Shown: piece by piece, positions 15,418-24,655 of the stretch | How the letters are laid out: each line of letters opens with the position of its first letter | Numbering within the stretch: the first letter of the stretch is position 1 | Source of the DNA: Winogradskyella sp. | Lineage (GTDB): Bacteria; Bacteroidota; Bacteroidia; Flavobacteriales; Flavobacteriaceae | Length of the DNA stretch: 37,952 bases | Direction of reading: 5' to 3' | Assembly (NCBI RefSeq): GCF_028282165.1 | Contig: NZ_JANQIM010000013.1 | Location: forward strand, 1 to 37,952 | Made by a program: the position numbers and the translations under genes | Notes under the pieces: model-generated | What the model was told of the DNA's origin: nothing | The model's input: only the letters and a program-made list of their open reading frames with translations | Database searches by the model: none

Positions 15418-16701
15418 TTAAATCACCCCCAAAATCCGTTCTAAGGCCATACCTCTCGAACCTTTGATGAGTAAGGTGGCATCATCAAGATTAAGACTTT
15501 TAAGCATGGGTTTTAAATCTTCAAAATTTGTAAATTTTTGAGTGGAGTGGTGGCGTGTTTCGATCTTATAGAAGTTTTCACCAATCAAGTATATGTGTTC
15601 TTCAAAATGCGATTCAGCAAAATCGGCAATAGCTTGATGTTCTTGTTCGGTCTCGTCACCCAATTCAAACATATCACCTAAAAAGAGATATTTGGTTTCG
15701 GCTTGGAGTTGTTTTAGATTTTTGAGTGCAGCCAACATACTTGTTGGATTGGCGTTATAGGCATCCAAAATGATTTGAGTAGTGCCTATTTTTATGATTT
15801 CGGAACGGTTGTTCTTGGGTTGATAATTTTCAATGCCTTTCTTAATGTGTTCAGTAGATACCTTAAAATGATGTCCCATGGCCACAGCAATGGCCATATT
15901 GCCATAATTATAATCACCAATAAGTTGACTATGGATGTCTGTACCATTATATGTTAAGGACACAAAAGGATCCGCTTTTGAGAATTCAACCACACAATCA
16001 TTATCAACGTCTTTTCCAAAGGTGATTATCCTTTGGTAGTTGCCTATTTGCCTTTTCTGCTTTGGGTCGTCCGTATTTATAAAAACGGTTTTCCCAGCAT
16101 CCCTTAAATAATCGTAGAGCTCTGATTTTCCTTTGATAACACCTTCAACACCACCAAAGCCTTCTAAATGAGCTTTTCCGAAATTAGTGATTACACCATA
16201 GTCTGGTAGCGCTATATTGGACAAAAACTCGATTTCCTTCTGATGATTCGCACCCATTTCTACAATACCAAAATCTTGGTCTTCCGTAAATGATAATAAG
16301 GTGAGTGGCACACCAATATGATTGTTGAGGTTGCCTATTGTAGCCCTAACCTTATAGGTGGTCGACAAAACAGCATGGATCAATTCTTTAGTCGTGGTTT
16401 TTCCATTACTTCCAGTTAAAGAAATAATTGGGATACCCATGGCATTTCTATGGTATGTAGCTAATTGTTGTAGGGTAGTTAATACATCATCAACTAAAAA
16501 GCAATTAGTATTTATAACGGCCTTGTCATCATCAACCACACAATATTTAGCACCATTTTCAAACGCTTGACTTACAAATTGGTTACCATCAAAATTATCA
16601 CCCTTAAGCGCAAAATACATATCATCCTTGTTAATTTTCCGTGTATCCGTAGAAACGGAAGAACTAGCTTTAAACTTTTGATATAATGTCTCTATGTCCA
16701 T
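15418..16701 (-). CDS. murF: UDP-N-acetylmuramoyl-tripeptide--D-alanyl-D-alanine ligase
   Basis: Cytoplasmic ATP-dependent ligase adding D-Ala-D-Ala to UDP-MurNAc-tripeptide, the last soluble step of peptidoglycan precursor synthesis. The 427 aa show an N-terminal UDP-binding domain (STDTRKI), the Mur P-loop GSNGKTTTKELI (~95-106), EMGANHQKEIEFLS, ITNFGKAHLEGFG, and the C-terminal DAYNANPTSMLAAL and LGDMFELG motifs. It lies downstream of gldJ on the same strand, but a strong terminator ends 14 nt before its ATG. No promoter was found in that gap, so read-through or a promoter inside gldJ is implied. Confidence 0.96.
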   Translation of the reverse strand: MDIETLYQKFKASSSVSTDTRKINKDDMYFALKGDNFDGNQFVSQAFENGAKYCVVDDDKAVINTNCFLVDDVLTTLQQLATYHRNAMGIPIISLTGSNGKTTTKELIHAVLSTTYKVRATIGNLNNHIGVPLTLLSFTEDQDFGIVEMGANHQKEIEFLSNIALPDYGVITNFGKAHLEGFGGVEGVIKGKSELYDYLRDAGKTVFINTDDPKQKRQIGNYQRIITFGKDVDNDCVVEFSKADPFVSLTYNGTDIHSQLIGDYNYGNMAIAVAMGHHFKVSTEHIKKGIENYQPKNNRSEIIKIGTTQIILDAYNANPTSMLAALKNLKQLQAETKYLFLGDMFELGDETEQEHQAIADFAESHFEEHIYLIGENFYKIETRHHSTQKFTNFEDLKPMLKSLNLDDATLLIKGSRGMALERILGVI

Positions 16702-16707
16702 GGGCCT

Positions 16708-16746
16708 AAAAATAAAAAAGTCCTGATAAAACTTATCAGGACTTTT
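16708..16746 (-). terminator. Terminator between gldJ and murF
   Basis: A perfect 14-bp stem (16716-16729 with 16733-16746) has a 3-base loop. On the minus strand a TTTTTT-A-TTTTT tail follows. The end of the stem is only 14 nt upstream of the murF start codon. Confidence 0.9.
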
Positions 16747-16786
16747 AAAATATTAATACAATTTCGGTGGCTGGGCCTATCGAAAT

Positions 16787-18460
16787 CTAATTACGTCTCT
16801 TTTGCGATTTTACGGATTTTGAACCTACTCTCGATACGGCACATCTAAATCCGATATAGTCTGTAGCCATATCTTGTGGGAAGTAACGACGTTGCGCAGG
16901 ATCAATCCAATATGCTCTATCTCTCCAAGAACCTCCTTTAAAGACTCTTACTTCATCATTGATAAGAGATGTTCTGGTATTAGATTTATCATATTCTCTA
17001 ATCATTTTTCCATCTGTAGAATCCATTTCAACTCTATGCTTTGGCGAGTTGTACATTTTTCCAGTTTCATCGATTCTATCGTCGCCTTCATCAAAACTCT
17101 CTCTGTAGTAACGTGAAGAACGCTTGTCACCATCTCTAAAGTTTCTGTTATCACTTTTATCAAACTGTGTTCTTAGGTATGTGTCTTGATCATCAACAGG
17201 GATTTTTGCAATTTCACCTGGAAGATTTCTAGCGATGATTTTACCATTGCTCAAAGTATCGTAAACAATCTCTTCAGCAGTAACAACTTTTACGGTACCG
17301 TCTTCGTTCAATGCATTTTTGGTATACACGTTACCTCTGTAGTAGTTAAAGTCATTAAATTCGTCATCAACAATAGGACGATAAACATCGGCAACCCATT
17401 CGGCGACGTTACCTGCCATGTCATATAAACCGTAATCGTTTGGTTGATAAGATTTTACTTCAGCAGTAATGTCTGCACCATCATCGGACCATCCAGCAAT
17501 TCCACCATAGTCACCTTTGCCTTGCTTAAAGTTAGCTAATTGGTCACCACGGTTAACACGCTTACCTGATCTTGTGTACTGACCATCCCATGGATATTTT
17601 TTACGACCTCTATAAACATTGTAGCTTCTTAACTCGCTCATTCCTAAAGCCGCATACTCCCATTCAGCTTCTGTGGGGAGTCTGAATTTCACAGGGATTA
17701 AACCAGATTCTCTATTAGCATAAACATTAATAGGATTACCGTCGGCATCTGTTTGTTGTCGTCTTTTACCGCCTTCTAATACTTCTGAGTTTCCACCATA
17801 AGTTTGGGTTGGCGCGTTTATGTATGTATCAACATCAAAAGTACTTTCAGCATTTAAATCGGTGAGGTGAGCATCTCTTTTAATATAACCTGCCTCTTGT
17901 AAAGACATTTCCGCAACACGGTTAGATCTCCAATTGGCATATTCTACAGCTTGTATCCAGCTTACACCTACAACAGGATAATTGGCATATCCAGGATGAC
18001 GCAAGTAGTTTTCTGTCATCATCTCATTATACCCTAAACGGTTTCTCCAAACTAAAGTGTCTGGAAGTGCACCCTTGTAGATTAAAGCATAATTTGGATC
18101 TTCAGGCGGATATACATTCTTAAGATAGTCTAAATAAAACAGGTAATTAAGATTTGTTACTTCATGCTCGTCCATGTAAAACGACTGAATGTGTTGCTGA
18201 TTAGGCGTATTGTTCCAATCGTGCATTGGGTCGTCTTGTACTTTACCCATAGTGAATGTTCCACCTTCTATAAATGCGGTACCGGGAGGTGTTTCTTGCT
18301 CTTTAAAATTAGTGTTATACTGAAAACCACCGTTTTTATCATTGATTTTCCAACCAGTAGCACTATCTACATTACTAGAATTAGATGAACGCTTACAACT
18401 AACAATGCTAGCACAAAGCGTAAATGCTATTAAAAATTTAAGGTTTGAGACATTTTTCAT
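16787..18460 (-). CDS. gldJ: Gliding motility lipoprotein GldJ
   Basis: Lipoprotein required for Bacteroidota gliding and for a stable type IX secretion motor. The 557-aa form starting at ATG 18460 has a type II signal peptide, MKNVSNLK then a hydrophobic stretch, with lipobox S-I-V-S-C (Cys22). An FGE-sulfatase-like (SUMF1) domain follows: GGTFTMG, MDEHEVTNLNYL, VGVSWIQAVEYANWRS, RLPTEAEWEYAA, YDMAGNVAEWV, FKGGSWRD, IGFRCA. In-frame upstream starts at 18466, 18484 and 18583 exist; the last lies upstream of the predicted promoter and would bury the signal peptide. The gldJ-porU-porV neighbourhood is conserved in flavobacteria. Confidence 0.95.
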   Translation of the reverse strand: MKNVSNLKFLIAFTLCASIVSCKRSSNSSNVDSATGWKINDKNGGFQYNTNFKEQETPPGTAFIEGGTFTMGKVQDDPMHDWNNTPNQQHIQSFYMDEHEVTNLNYLFYLDYLKNVYPPEDPNYALIYKGALPDTLVWRNRLGYNEMMTENYLRHPGYANYPVVGVSWIQAVEYANWRSNRVAEMSLQEAGYIKRDAHLTDLNAESTFDVDTYINAPTQTYGGNSEVLEGGKRRQQTDADGNPINVYANRESGLIPVKFRLPTEAEWEYAALGMSELRSYNVYRGRKKYPWDGQYTRSGKRVNRGDQLANFKQGKGDYGGIAGWSDDGADITAEVKSYQPNDYGLYDMAGNVAEWVADVYRPIVDDEFNDFNYYRGNVYTKNALNEDGTVKVVTAEEIVYDTLSNGKIIARNLPGEIAKIPVDDQDTYLRTQFDKSDNRNFRDGDKRSSRYYRESFDEGDDRIDETGKMYNSPKHRVEMDSTDGKMIREYDKSNTRTSLINDEVRVFKGGSWRDRAYWIDPAQRRYFPQDMATDYIGFRCAVSRVGSKSVKSQKRRN

Positions 18461-18798
18461 ATCCATATGTTTAAGTAAGCTCATAAAATTTAGTTCCGCA
18501 ATATAAGAATTAAAGGCTAACTGACAACTTTTTTTTGCTTGAAAATTCAAAAAAACGTGCATTTCATCCTTTTTTTTATACACAATAACGGATTTTTGGC
18601 AATTTATCGACGTATTTTGCTCTTTAATAACGGGGACTAAAATAAATTATTGTTGTATTTTTGAAATAAAAAATTAAGCTCTATAATAACACGTAAAATT
18701 AGGCGTTATCTAACTGTGAATTTAAAAATTTTAATCGGGTTAGCGATATTTACTTAAATTCAGGACTTTACTGCTTATCAAAACCACAAGAATCTTAA
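18461..18798. promoter_or_regulatory. Divergent gldJ / porU control region
   Basis: Non-coding. For gldJ (minus), a TTG at 18525-18527, a 19-nt spacer and TATATTGC at 18498-18505 form a near-consensus promoter. Transcription should start near 18493. For porU (plus), TATTTTTG at 18656-18663 is an exact -7 match, but no TTG stands at the usual distance and the gene begins 135 nt later. The rest is A/T-tract rich, with a long T run at 18530-18536 and another at 18572-18579. Confidence 0.5.
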
Positions 18799-21700
18799 AT
18801 GAAAAATTGCTACATTTTTATTTTTATGTTTTTGACCCTATTGAGTTTTGGGCAACAAAAACAGTTTAATATTAAATGGGATGGAGAAAAGGTACTTGAA
18901 ACAGCCTATGGAAAAATTACTGTCCCTGGCTTTGATGATAAACATTTTAACTTCGACGATAAAAAAGGTTTGACTTTTTTTGCCCAATGGAAAAGCAATG
19001 GTAACAGGGTTGATGAGAACTCAGTAAGCCTATCTAATGTTTCTTACGAAACGATTTCCCAATCTGACCTCAAGAATTTAAATCCTCGACTTATCCCTGC
19101 TGAACTTAAGTATGATTTTTTCAATACTAATGCTAGGGGTAACAAAGCCTATTATTTTGAGATAAGCCCAATAATAAAAGATAGAGGTGTTTATAAAAAG
19201 GTTAAATCTTTTACAATTAATTATTCTGCTTTAGCAAAGAGGTCTCAGGTAGTAGCAAAATCCCAGATTACGAATTCAGTATTGAGTACAGGAGATTGGT
19301 ATAAATTTTACATTGAAGAAACGGGTGTTTTTCAATTAACTAAAGGGTTTTTAAATAGTTTGGGAATCAATACAAACTCTGTTGATCCTAGAACTATAAA
19401 AATATATGGAAACGGAGGAAGGATGCTGCCTCTGCTGAATTCTGAAAATTATCCGTTTGATGTCGTTGAGAATGCTATTAGGTTTGTTGGTGAAGAAGAC
19501 GGTAGTTTTGACAACAGTGACTACATTTTATTCTATGGAGAAGGGCCAAAGACATACAGTGAAGAGAGTCAAACCAACATAAATCTATATACGGATAGAA
19601 CATATTATTACGTAAATATCAGTCCAGGTAACGGTAAAAGGGTTCAAGCGATGTCAACTATCGATGCGCCAGCCGATATTCAAATTAATACGTTTCAGGA
19701 CTATCAATTTTATGAGGTTGATGAATTTAACTTGGCAAGATTAGGACGAAGATGGTTTGGTGATGTGTTTGATATTGAGAACCAACGTGTTTACGATTTT
19801 GAGTTTCCTAATCTAGATACTAGTGAGCCTGTTCGTTTTGATGTTGCTGTTGGCTCTATTTCAGAAAGCGATGGTACAACAATGCGAGTAACAGTTAACG
19901 GAAATTTAGTCTCTACTTTAGGTTTAGGTGTAATTAGTCCGGGTTCAGTCTTGGCAACTGCCGCTTCTTATGGTGAAGATCTTAATTTGTCTTCTGATGC
20001 CGTAACAGTGACATTAGATTATAATAACAATGGAAACCCTTCTGCTAGAGCATATTTAGATTACATTAATATTGAAGCAACCAGAGCTTTAACTTACGAA
20101 GGCAATCAATTAGTGTTTAGGAACAGGGATGTCGTAACCACACCAGGAATTGCAGAATACACCTTATCTAGTGCTTCAAATGTGATGGAGATTTGGGATA
20201 TTACAGATAGGTTCAATATTACAAACCTTCAAAATTTAGATAATCAAAACACGTTATCGTTTAAGGCTTTGTCAGGTGAAGAAAAAACCTATTTGGCCTT
20301 TTCTTCAAATAATTATTTACAGCCATTAAGAGATTCTAATACTAGGTTGGCCAATCAAAATTTAAAAGGCACCATTTTTAATAATGCACAGGGAACTTTT
20401 GAAGATATAGACTATCTGATCTTAACGCCTGCACAACTTCGATCCCAGGCTGAACGATTGGCACAGATTAACAGAAACCAATATAATCTCAATGTAAAGG
20501 TTATAGATCTTCAAAGTATATATAACGAGTTTAGCACTGGGAGCCAAGATATCGCGGCTATACGAAACTTTGTAAAGTATGTTTATGATAATGCAAGTAC
20601 ACCAAGTAGACGGTTAAAGTATTTGTGTTTGTTTGGTGAGGGTTCTTACGATTATAAAGACAGAGTAAGTAATAATACTAATTTGGTACCTTCATGGTAT
20701 TCTATACCCAGTTTTAATCTCACGAGTTCATTTGTTTCTGATGATTTTTATACGATGATGGATGACAATGAAGGCACAATGAGTACTTTAGATAGAATGG
20801 ATATAGCAGTAGGCAGAATACTAGCTGAAAATCTTCAACGAGCAAGGGAAATGGTAGACAAGATAGAAGCCTATTACCAACCTGAAGCTTATGGAAGTTG
20901 GCGCAATAATATCTTACTTATTTCAGATGATGTTGATGTACAATGGGAACGTATTCTGCAGGAAACTACAGAAGGATTGGGAATTGAACTTGAGAATGAG
21001 AAGACCTTTTTAAACGTTACAAGAATACATAGCGATGCTTTTGAACAGGAATCTTCTGCAGCAGGTAATAGATATCCACAAGTTAATGAGGCGACCAGAG
21101 ATGCCATTGAAGTTGGAGCTTTAGTAGTAAATTATTTTGGTCACGGAGGAGAAAATGGCTTAGCCAAAGAGCGTATTTTTGATATTTTTGATGCACAAGA
21201 AGTCAATAATATTTGTAAGTTTAATCTATTTGTAACCGTAACTTGCGAGTATACTAAATTCGATGATCCCGGCCGACCTACAGCAGGTGAGTTTACCTTT
21301 TGGAATAAAAATGGCGGTGCAATTGCTTTATTAACAACTACAAGACAAATTTTCGTAACTACAGGCGTTATTTTTAATAATATATTAGACAATTATTTAT
21401 TTGCCTTTGGATCTAATGACTATCCTACAATTGGCGAAGCACTACGTCTAACAAAAACTGATAATGGTTTGGGTGGATCATCGCAAAAACGGTTGGTTTT
21501 TTTAATTGGAGATCCAGCGATGAAGTTAGCTTTTGCCGAACCAAATATAAGACTAACAAGAGTTAATGATGTCCCTATTTCCCAGCCTGTCGATACATTA
21601 AAAGCACTTAGCTACACTAAATTGGCTGGAGAAGTTACTGATGTCAATGGTAATTTATTGTCAAATTATAACGGCATCTTAACTGCCACTGTATTTGATA

Positions 21701-22650
21701 AAAGAATTCCGCGTCAAACACTTGCAAACGATGGGGTTACCGATGGAAATGGAGAAATTATTTTAGACTATACTACCTTAGGGGAAATTATTTTCAAAGG
21801 TCAGGCAAGTGTGACTAATGGGCAGTTTGAGTTTGATTTTGTTGTGCCAAGAGACATTGGTATACCTGTAGGTAATGGTAAGGTAAGTTTTTATGCGCAG
21901 ACCAGCAATCCGTTATCTAATCAAGCAGGGGCAAGTTTTGATATTGAAGTTGGTGGAATAAATGAAAACGCTCCCGAAGACAACATAGGGCCAGTTATTA
22001 ACTTGTTTATGAATGATGAGAATTTTGTTTCAGGAGGTATAACAAACGAATCTCCTAATTTGCTGGCCAAATTGCAAGATGATAATGGAATAAACACGGC
22101 TAGTGGAATCGGCCATGATATTACGGCTATCATTGATGGAGATGAAACAAATCCTATTGTGCTAAATGATTATTACCAAGCAAATATCGATGATTATACC
22201 AATGGCACTGTAACCTTTCCATTTAGGGATTTAGAACCAGGTTTGCATACGCTCACATTAAAAGCGTGGGATGTATACAATAATTCATCAACTTCAGAAC
22301 TTCAATTTATGGTTTTCGATAAAGATGAGGAATTGGTTATTAATAATGTTTTAAATTATCCTAATCCTTTTGTTAATTATACAGAGTTTTGGTTTAACCA
22401 CAATAGTGTTGAACCCCTAGATATCTCTGTACAAATATTTACAGTTTCAGGTAAATTAGTAAGGACATTAAATGGCCAAACAACTGGAGGCAGTAAGGCC
22501 GTAAGCACTTTGTCTAAAGACATTGTTTGGGATGGTAGGGATGATTTTGGAGATAAAATTGGAAAAGGAGTCTACGTCTATAAACTAAAAGTAAGATCTA
22601 ACCGTTTAAATAAGCAAGTTGAAAAAATTCAAAAACTTGTTATACTCTAA
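18799..22650 (+). CDS. porU: Type IX secretion sortase PorU (C25 gingipain-like)
   Basis: Cell-surface cysteine protease that removes C-terminal sorting domains from type IX cargo and attaches the cargo to the surface. The 1283 aa start with a signal peptide ending near S-F-G-Q-Q. Beta-rich N-terminal domains are followed by the C25 catalytic domain (~535-905). Its dyad is visible as His782 in N-Y-F-G-H-G-G and Cys816 in V-T-C-E-Y. The last ~100 residues are a FlgD-like fold (YPNPF, W-D-G-R-D, G-V-Y-V-Y-K-L-K), as in PorU. Both catalytic residues are present, so it is likely active. porV follows. Confidence 0.95.
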   Translation: MKNCYIFIFMFLTLLSFGQQKQFNIKWDGEKVLETAYGKITVPGFDDKHFNFDDKKGLTFFAQWKSNGNRVDENSVSLSNVSYETISQSDLKNLNPRLIPAELKYDFFNTNARGNKAYYFEISPIIKDRGVYKKVKSFTINYSALAKRSQVVAKSQITNSVLSTGDWYKFYIEETGVFQLTKGFLNSLGINTNSVDPRTIKIYGNGGRMLPLLNSENYPFDVVENAIRFVGEEDGSFDNSDYILFYGEGPKTYSEESQTNINLYTDRTYYYVNISPGNGKRVQAMSTIDAPADIQINTFQDYQFYEVDEFNLARLGRRWFGDVFDIENQRVYDFEFPNLDTSEPVRFDVAVGSISESDGTTMRVTVNGNLVSTLGLGVISPGSVLATAASYGEDLNLSSDAVTVTLDYNNNGNPSARAYLDYINIEATRALTYEGNQLVFRNRDVVTTPGIAEYTLSSASNVMEIWDITDRFNITNLQNLDNQNTLSFKALSGEEKTYLAFSSNNYLQPLRDSNTRLANQNLKGTIFNNAQGTFEDIDYLILTPAQLRSQAERLAQINRNQYNLNVKVIDLQSIYNEFSTGSQDIAAIRNFVKYVYDNASTPSRRLKYLCLFGEGSYDYKDRVSNNTNLVPSWYSIPSFNLTSSFVSDDFYTMMDDNEGTMSTLDRMDIAVGRILAENLQRAREMVDKIEAYYQPEAYGSWRNNILLISDDVDVQWERILQETTEGLGIELENEKTFLNVTRIHSDAFEQESSAAGNRYPQVNEATRDAIEVGALVVNYFGHGGENGLAKERIFDIFDAQEVNNICKFNLFVTVTCEYTKFDDPGRPTAGEFTFWNKNGGAIALLTTTRQIFVTTGVIFNNILDNYLFAFGSNDYPTIGEALRLTKTDNGLGGSSQKRLVFLIGDPAMKLAFAEPNIRLTRVNDVPISQPVDTLKALSYTKLAGEVTDVNGNLLSNYNGILTATVFDKRIPRQTLANDGVTDGNGEIILDYTTLGEIIFKGQASVTNGQFEFDFVVPRDIGIPVGNGKVSFYAQTSNPLSNQAGASFDIEVGGINENAPEDNIGPVINLFMNDENFVSGGITNESPNLLAKLQDDNGINTASGIGHDITAIIDGDETNPIVLNDYYQANIDDYTNGTVTFPFRDLEPGLHTLTLKAWDVYNNSSTSELQFMVFDKDEELVINNVLNYPNPFVNYTEFWFNHNSVEPLDISVQIFTVSGKLVRTLNGQTTGGSKAVSTLSKDIVWDGRDDFGDKIGKGVYVYKLKVRSNRLNKQVEKIQKLVIL

Positions 22651-22666
22651 TAATAAATTATATTTG
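22637..22666 (+). promoter_or_regulatory. porV promoter inside the end of porU
   Basis: TTG (22637-22639), a 19-nt spacer and TATATTTG (22659-22666) form an exact Bacteroidota promoter whose -33 element is within porU coding sequence. The start of transcription should be near 22671, so porV can be expressed independently of porU. Confidence 0.8.
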
Positions 22667-22673
22667 CTAACGA

Positions 22674-22699
22674 ATTAATGCTGAGCCTTAAGCATTAAT
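22674..22699 (+). promoter_or_regulatory. Hairpin at the predicted 5' end of the porV mRNA
   Basis: A perfect 9-bp stem ATTAATGCT (22674-22682) / AGCATTAAT (22691-22699) has an 8-base loop. It would start about three bases into the transcript and end 9 nt before the porV ATG. No T tail follows, so it is not a terminator; a 5' mRNA stabiliser or translation control element is plausible. Confidence 0.6.
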
Positions 22700-22708
22700 A
22701 ACTCAATA

Positions 22709-24004
22709 ATGAACATGAAGAAATACAAAATATCCCTAATCGCTCTGGTTACGCTTAGCTTTACTTTTGCTCAAGAAACTGTACAAATAATTCCTAGTCC
22801 TAATGATAGCAGAGTAATAACCACTGGTGTTCCATTTATGCTTATTGCACCAGATGCAAGATCGGCATCAATGGGTGATATGGGTGTAGCGACGTCTATG
22901 GATGGATTTTCCCAACAATATAATCCGGCAAAATATGTGTTTTCAGAAGCAAAATCTGGTGTTAGTTTAAGCTACACGCCTTATTTAAGTAGACTGGTAA
23001 ATGATATATCTATTAGTTATGCTACATATTTTAATAGATTAAATGAATATAGTGCCGTTTCTGCAAGTTTTAAATATTTTAGCTTGGGTCAGATCGATCT
23101 AACACAGCAAAATAATCCACAGCCAGGTCAGGAGATAACGTTTATTACTGTAAGGCCAAATGAATTGACTTTTGATGTAGCATATACATTACGTCTGGCT
23201 GATCAGTTTGCTATGGCAGTCGCACTGCGTTATATGAATTCCAATCTTCAAATCCAACAAGTAGAGAACTCCAATGCGCAACCTGCCAGTTCCTTTGGTG
23301 CTGATATTACAGGTTACTATCAAAGTGAAGAAGAAGCTTATAATGATTTTAATGGACGCTGGAGATTAGGTTTTGCAATTCAAAATCTAGGACCCAAATT
23401 TCAGTATGATGATGAAGGACGAGAAAATTTTCAACCTACAAATTTAAGGCTAGGAGCAGGTTTCGATTTCATATTCGATGAATATAGTAAACTTGGTATC
23501 ACTGCTGAAGTGACCAAGTTATTAGTGCCTACACCACCTCGATTAGGAGACCGTATCACTTTTACAGATGCCAATGGTAATGGTGTATACGATGAACCAG
23601 CAGATCCGGATGATCCACAGCCAGGTGAAGATATTTTAATCAGTGCAGAAGAAAACGTTATTATTGAAGGTCAGGACAATGACGTGAGTTTTTTAAATGG
23701 TATTTTTCAATCGTTTGGTGATGCGCCAGGTGGTTTTAGCGAAGAACTAAGAGAATTTACCTGGGCCCTAGGTGCAGAGTATACCTATCAAGAAAATTTT
23801 GCTTTTAGAGCGGGTTACTTCAATGAAGCCGAAGACAAAGGTGCGCGTAAGTTTTTTGCAATAGGCGCAGGGTTTAAGTACACCACGATTAACTTAGATT
23901 TATCCTATTTGTTCTCAGCATCAAGAGTGCAGAGCCCGTTGGAAAACACCTTGCGTTTTTCATTAACATTTAATTTTGGTGATGGCGAATACGATGAGTA
24001 TTAG
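22709..24004 (+). CDS. porV: Type IX secretion outer-membrane protein PorV (LptO)
   Basis: Outer-membrane beta-barrel shuttle that carries cargo from the translocon to PorU. The 431 aa have a signal peptide ending at T-F-A-Q. The family segment F-M-L-I-A-P-D-A-R-S-A-S-M-G-D-M-G-V-A-T lies at ~34-55, followed by many alternating amphipathic strands. The C-terminal strand ends F-S-L-T-F-N-F-G-D. A calcium-like D-x-N-G-N-G-x-Y-D insert lies near residue 288. It has its own promoter and leader hairpin and is closed by a terminator. Confidence 0.95.
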   Translation: MNMKKYKISLIALVTLSFTFAQETVQIIPSPNDSRVITTGVPFMLIAPDARSASMGDMGVATSMDGFSQQYNPAKYVFSEAKSGVSLSYTPYLSRLVNDISISYATYFNRLNEYSAVSASFKYFSLGQIDLTQQNNPQPGQEITFITVRPNELTFDVAYTLRLADQFAMAVALRYMNSNLQIQQVENSNAQPASSFGADITGYYQSEEEAYNDFNGRWRLGFAIQNLGPKFQYDDEGRENFQPTNLRLGAGFDFIFDEYSKLGITAEVTKLLVPTPPRLGDRITFTDANGNGVYDEPADPDDPQPGEDILISAEENVIIEGQDNDVSFLNGIFQSFGDAPGGFSEELREFTWALGAEYTYQENFAFRAGYFNEAEDKGARKFFAIGAGFKYTTINLDLSYLFSASRVQSPLENTLRFSLTFNFGDGEYDEY

Positions 24005-24027
24005 AAGTTATTAAATAAGGTATTTTT

Positions 24028-24060
24028 AAAACTATTGTCTCAAAAGCAATAGTTTTTTTG
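24028..24060 (+). terminator. Terminator after porV
   Basis: A 10-bp stem AAAACTATTG (24028-24037) / CAATAGTTTT (24047-24056) with a 9-base loop is followed by TTT. It separates porV from cdd. Confidence 0.85.
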
Positions 24061-24080
24061 TCTAATAAAGAATTTGAATT

Positions 24081-24563
24081 ATGAAGGAAGTAAAGATTGA
24101 AACAACATTACAGGTTTTTAATGATGTGAGTGAACTTCCTGATCATATTCAGAAATTAATGGCATTAGCAACAGAAGCAAGGGATAATGCCTACACGCCT
24201 TATTCAAAGTTTAAAGTTGGTGCAGCCATTTTGTTAGATAACAATGAAATTGTTACGGGAAGCAATCAAGAGAATGCGTCCTATCCTTCAGGTCTGTGCG
24301 CCGAACGTACAGCAATTTTTTACGCAGGCGCAAAATATCCAGATGCTAAAATGCTTGTATTGGCACTAACAGCGTCTTCTCAAAATCAAGTAACAGATAC
24401 GCCAATACCACCATGTGGTGCTTGCAGACAGTCTATTGCAGAATACGAGTTTAAACAAGAACACCCCATAGAAATCTATTTTATGGGAGCCACAGGAAAG
24501 GTCGTAAAATCAAACTCATTGGCAAATTTACTGCCATTAGGTTTCGATAGAAGTTTCCTATAA
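24081..24563 (+). CDS. cdd: Cytidine deaminase
   Basis: Hydrolyses cytidine and deoxycytidine to uridine and deoxyuridine plus ammonia in pyrimidine salvage. The 160-aa protein has the single-domain zinc site: Cys73-Ala-Glu75 (C-A-E-R-T-A), with Glu75 as proton shuttle, and P-C-G-A-C (Cys112 and Cys115). The cysteine-only zinc ligands mark the tetrameric Bacillus-like type. Start ATG 24081 gives a normal length. Pyruvate dehydrogenase genes follow from their own promoter. Confidence 0.94.
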   Translation: MKEVKIETTLQVFNDVSELPDHIQKLMALATEARDNAYTPYSKFKVGAAILLDNNEIVTGSNQENASYPSGLCAERTAIFYAGAKYPDAKMLVLALTASSQNQVTDTPIPPCGACRQSIAEYEFKQEHPIEIYFMGATGKVVKSNSLANLLPLGFDRSFL

Positions 24564-24597
24564 CGTTTTCGTTTCAAAATTTACAATCTTCAGTTTT

Positions 24598-24625
24598 TTG
24601 GTTATTGACTAATGTCTTATTTTTG
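24598..24625 (+). promoter_or_regulatory. Promoter of pdhA-pdhC
   Basis: TTG (24598-24600), a 17-nt spacer and TATTTTTG (24618-24625) make an exact Bacteroidota promoter, 30 nt before the pdhA start. Confidence 0.75.
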
Positions 24626-24655
24626 TTATTCTGATTAAAAGAACGAATCAAAAAA

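Noticed and set aside
18461..18583. Extended GldJ start at 18583
   Set aside because: It lies upstream of the predicted gldJ promoter and would put 41 residues before the lipoprotein signal peptide.
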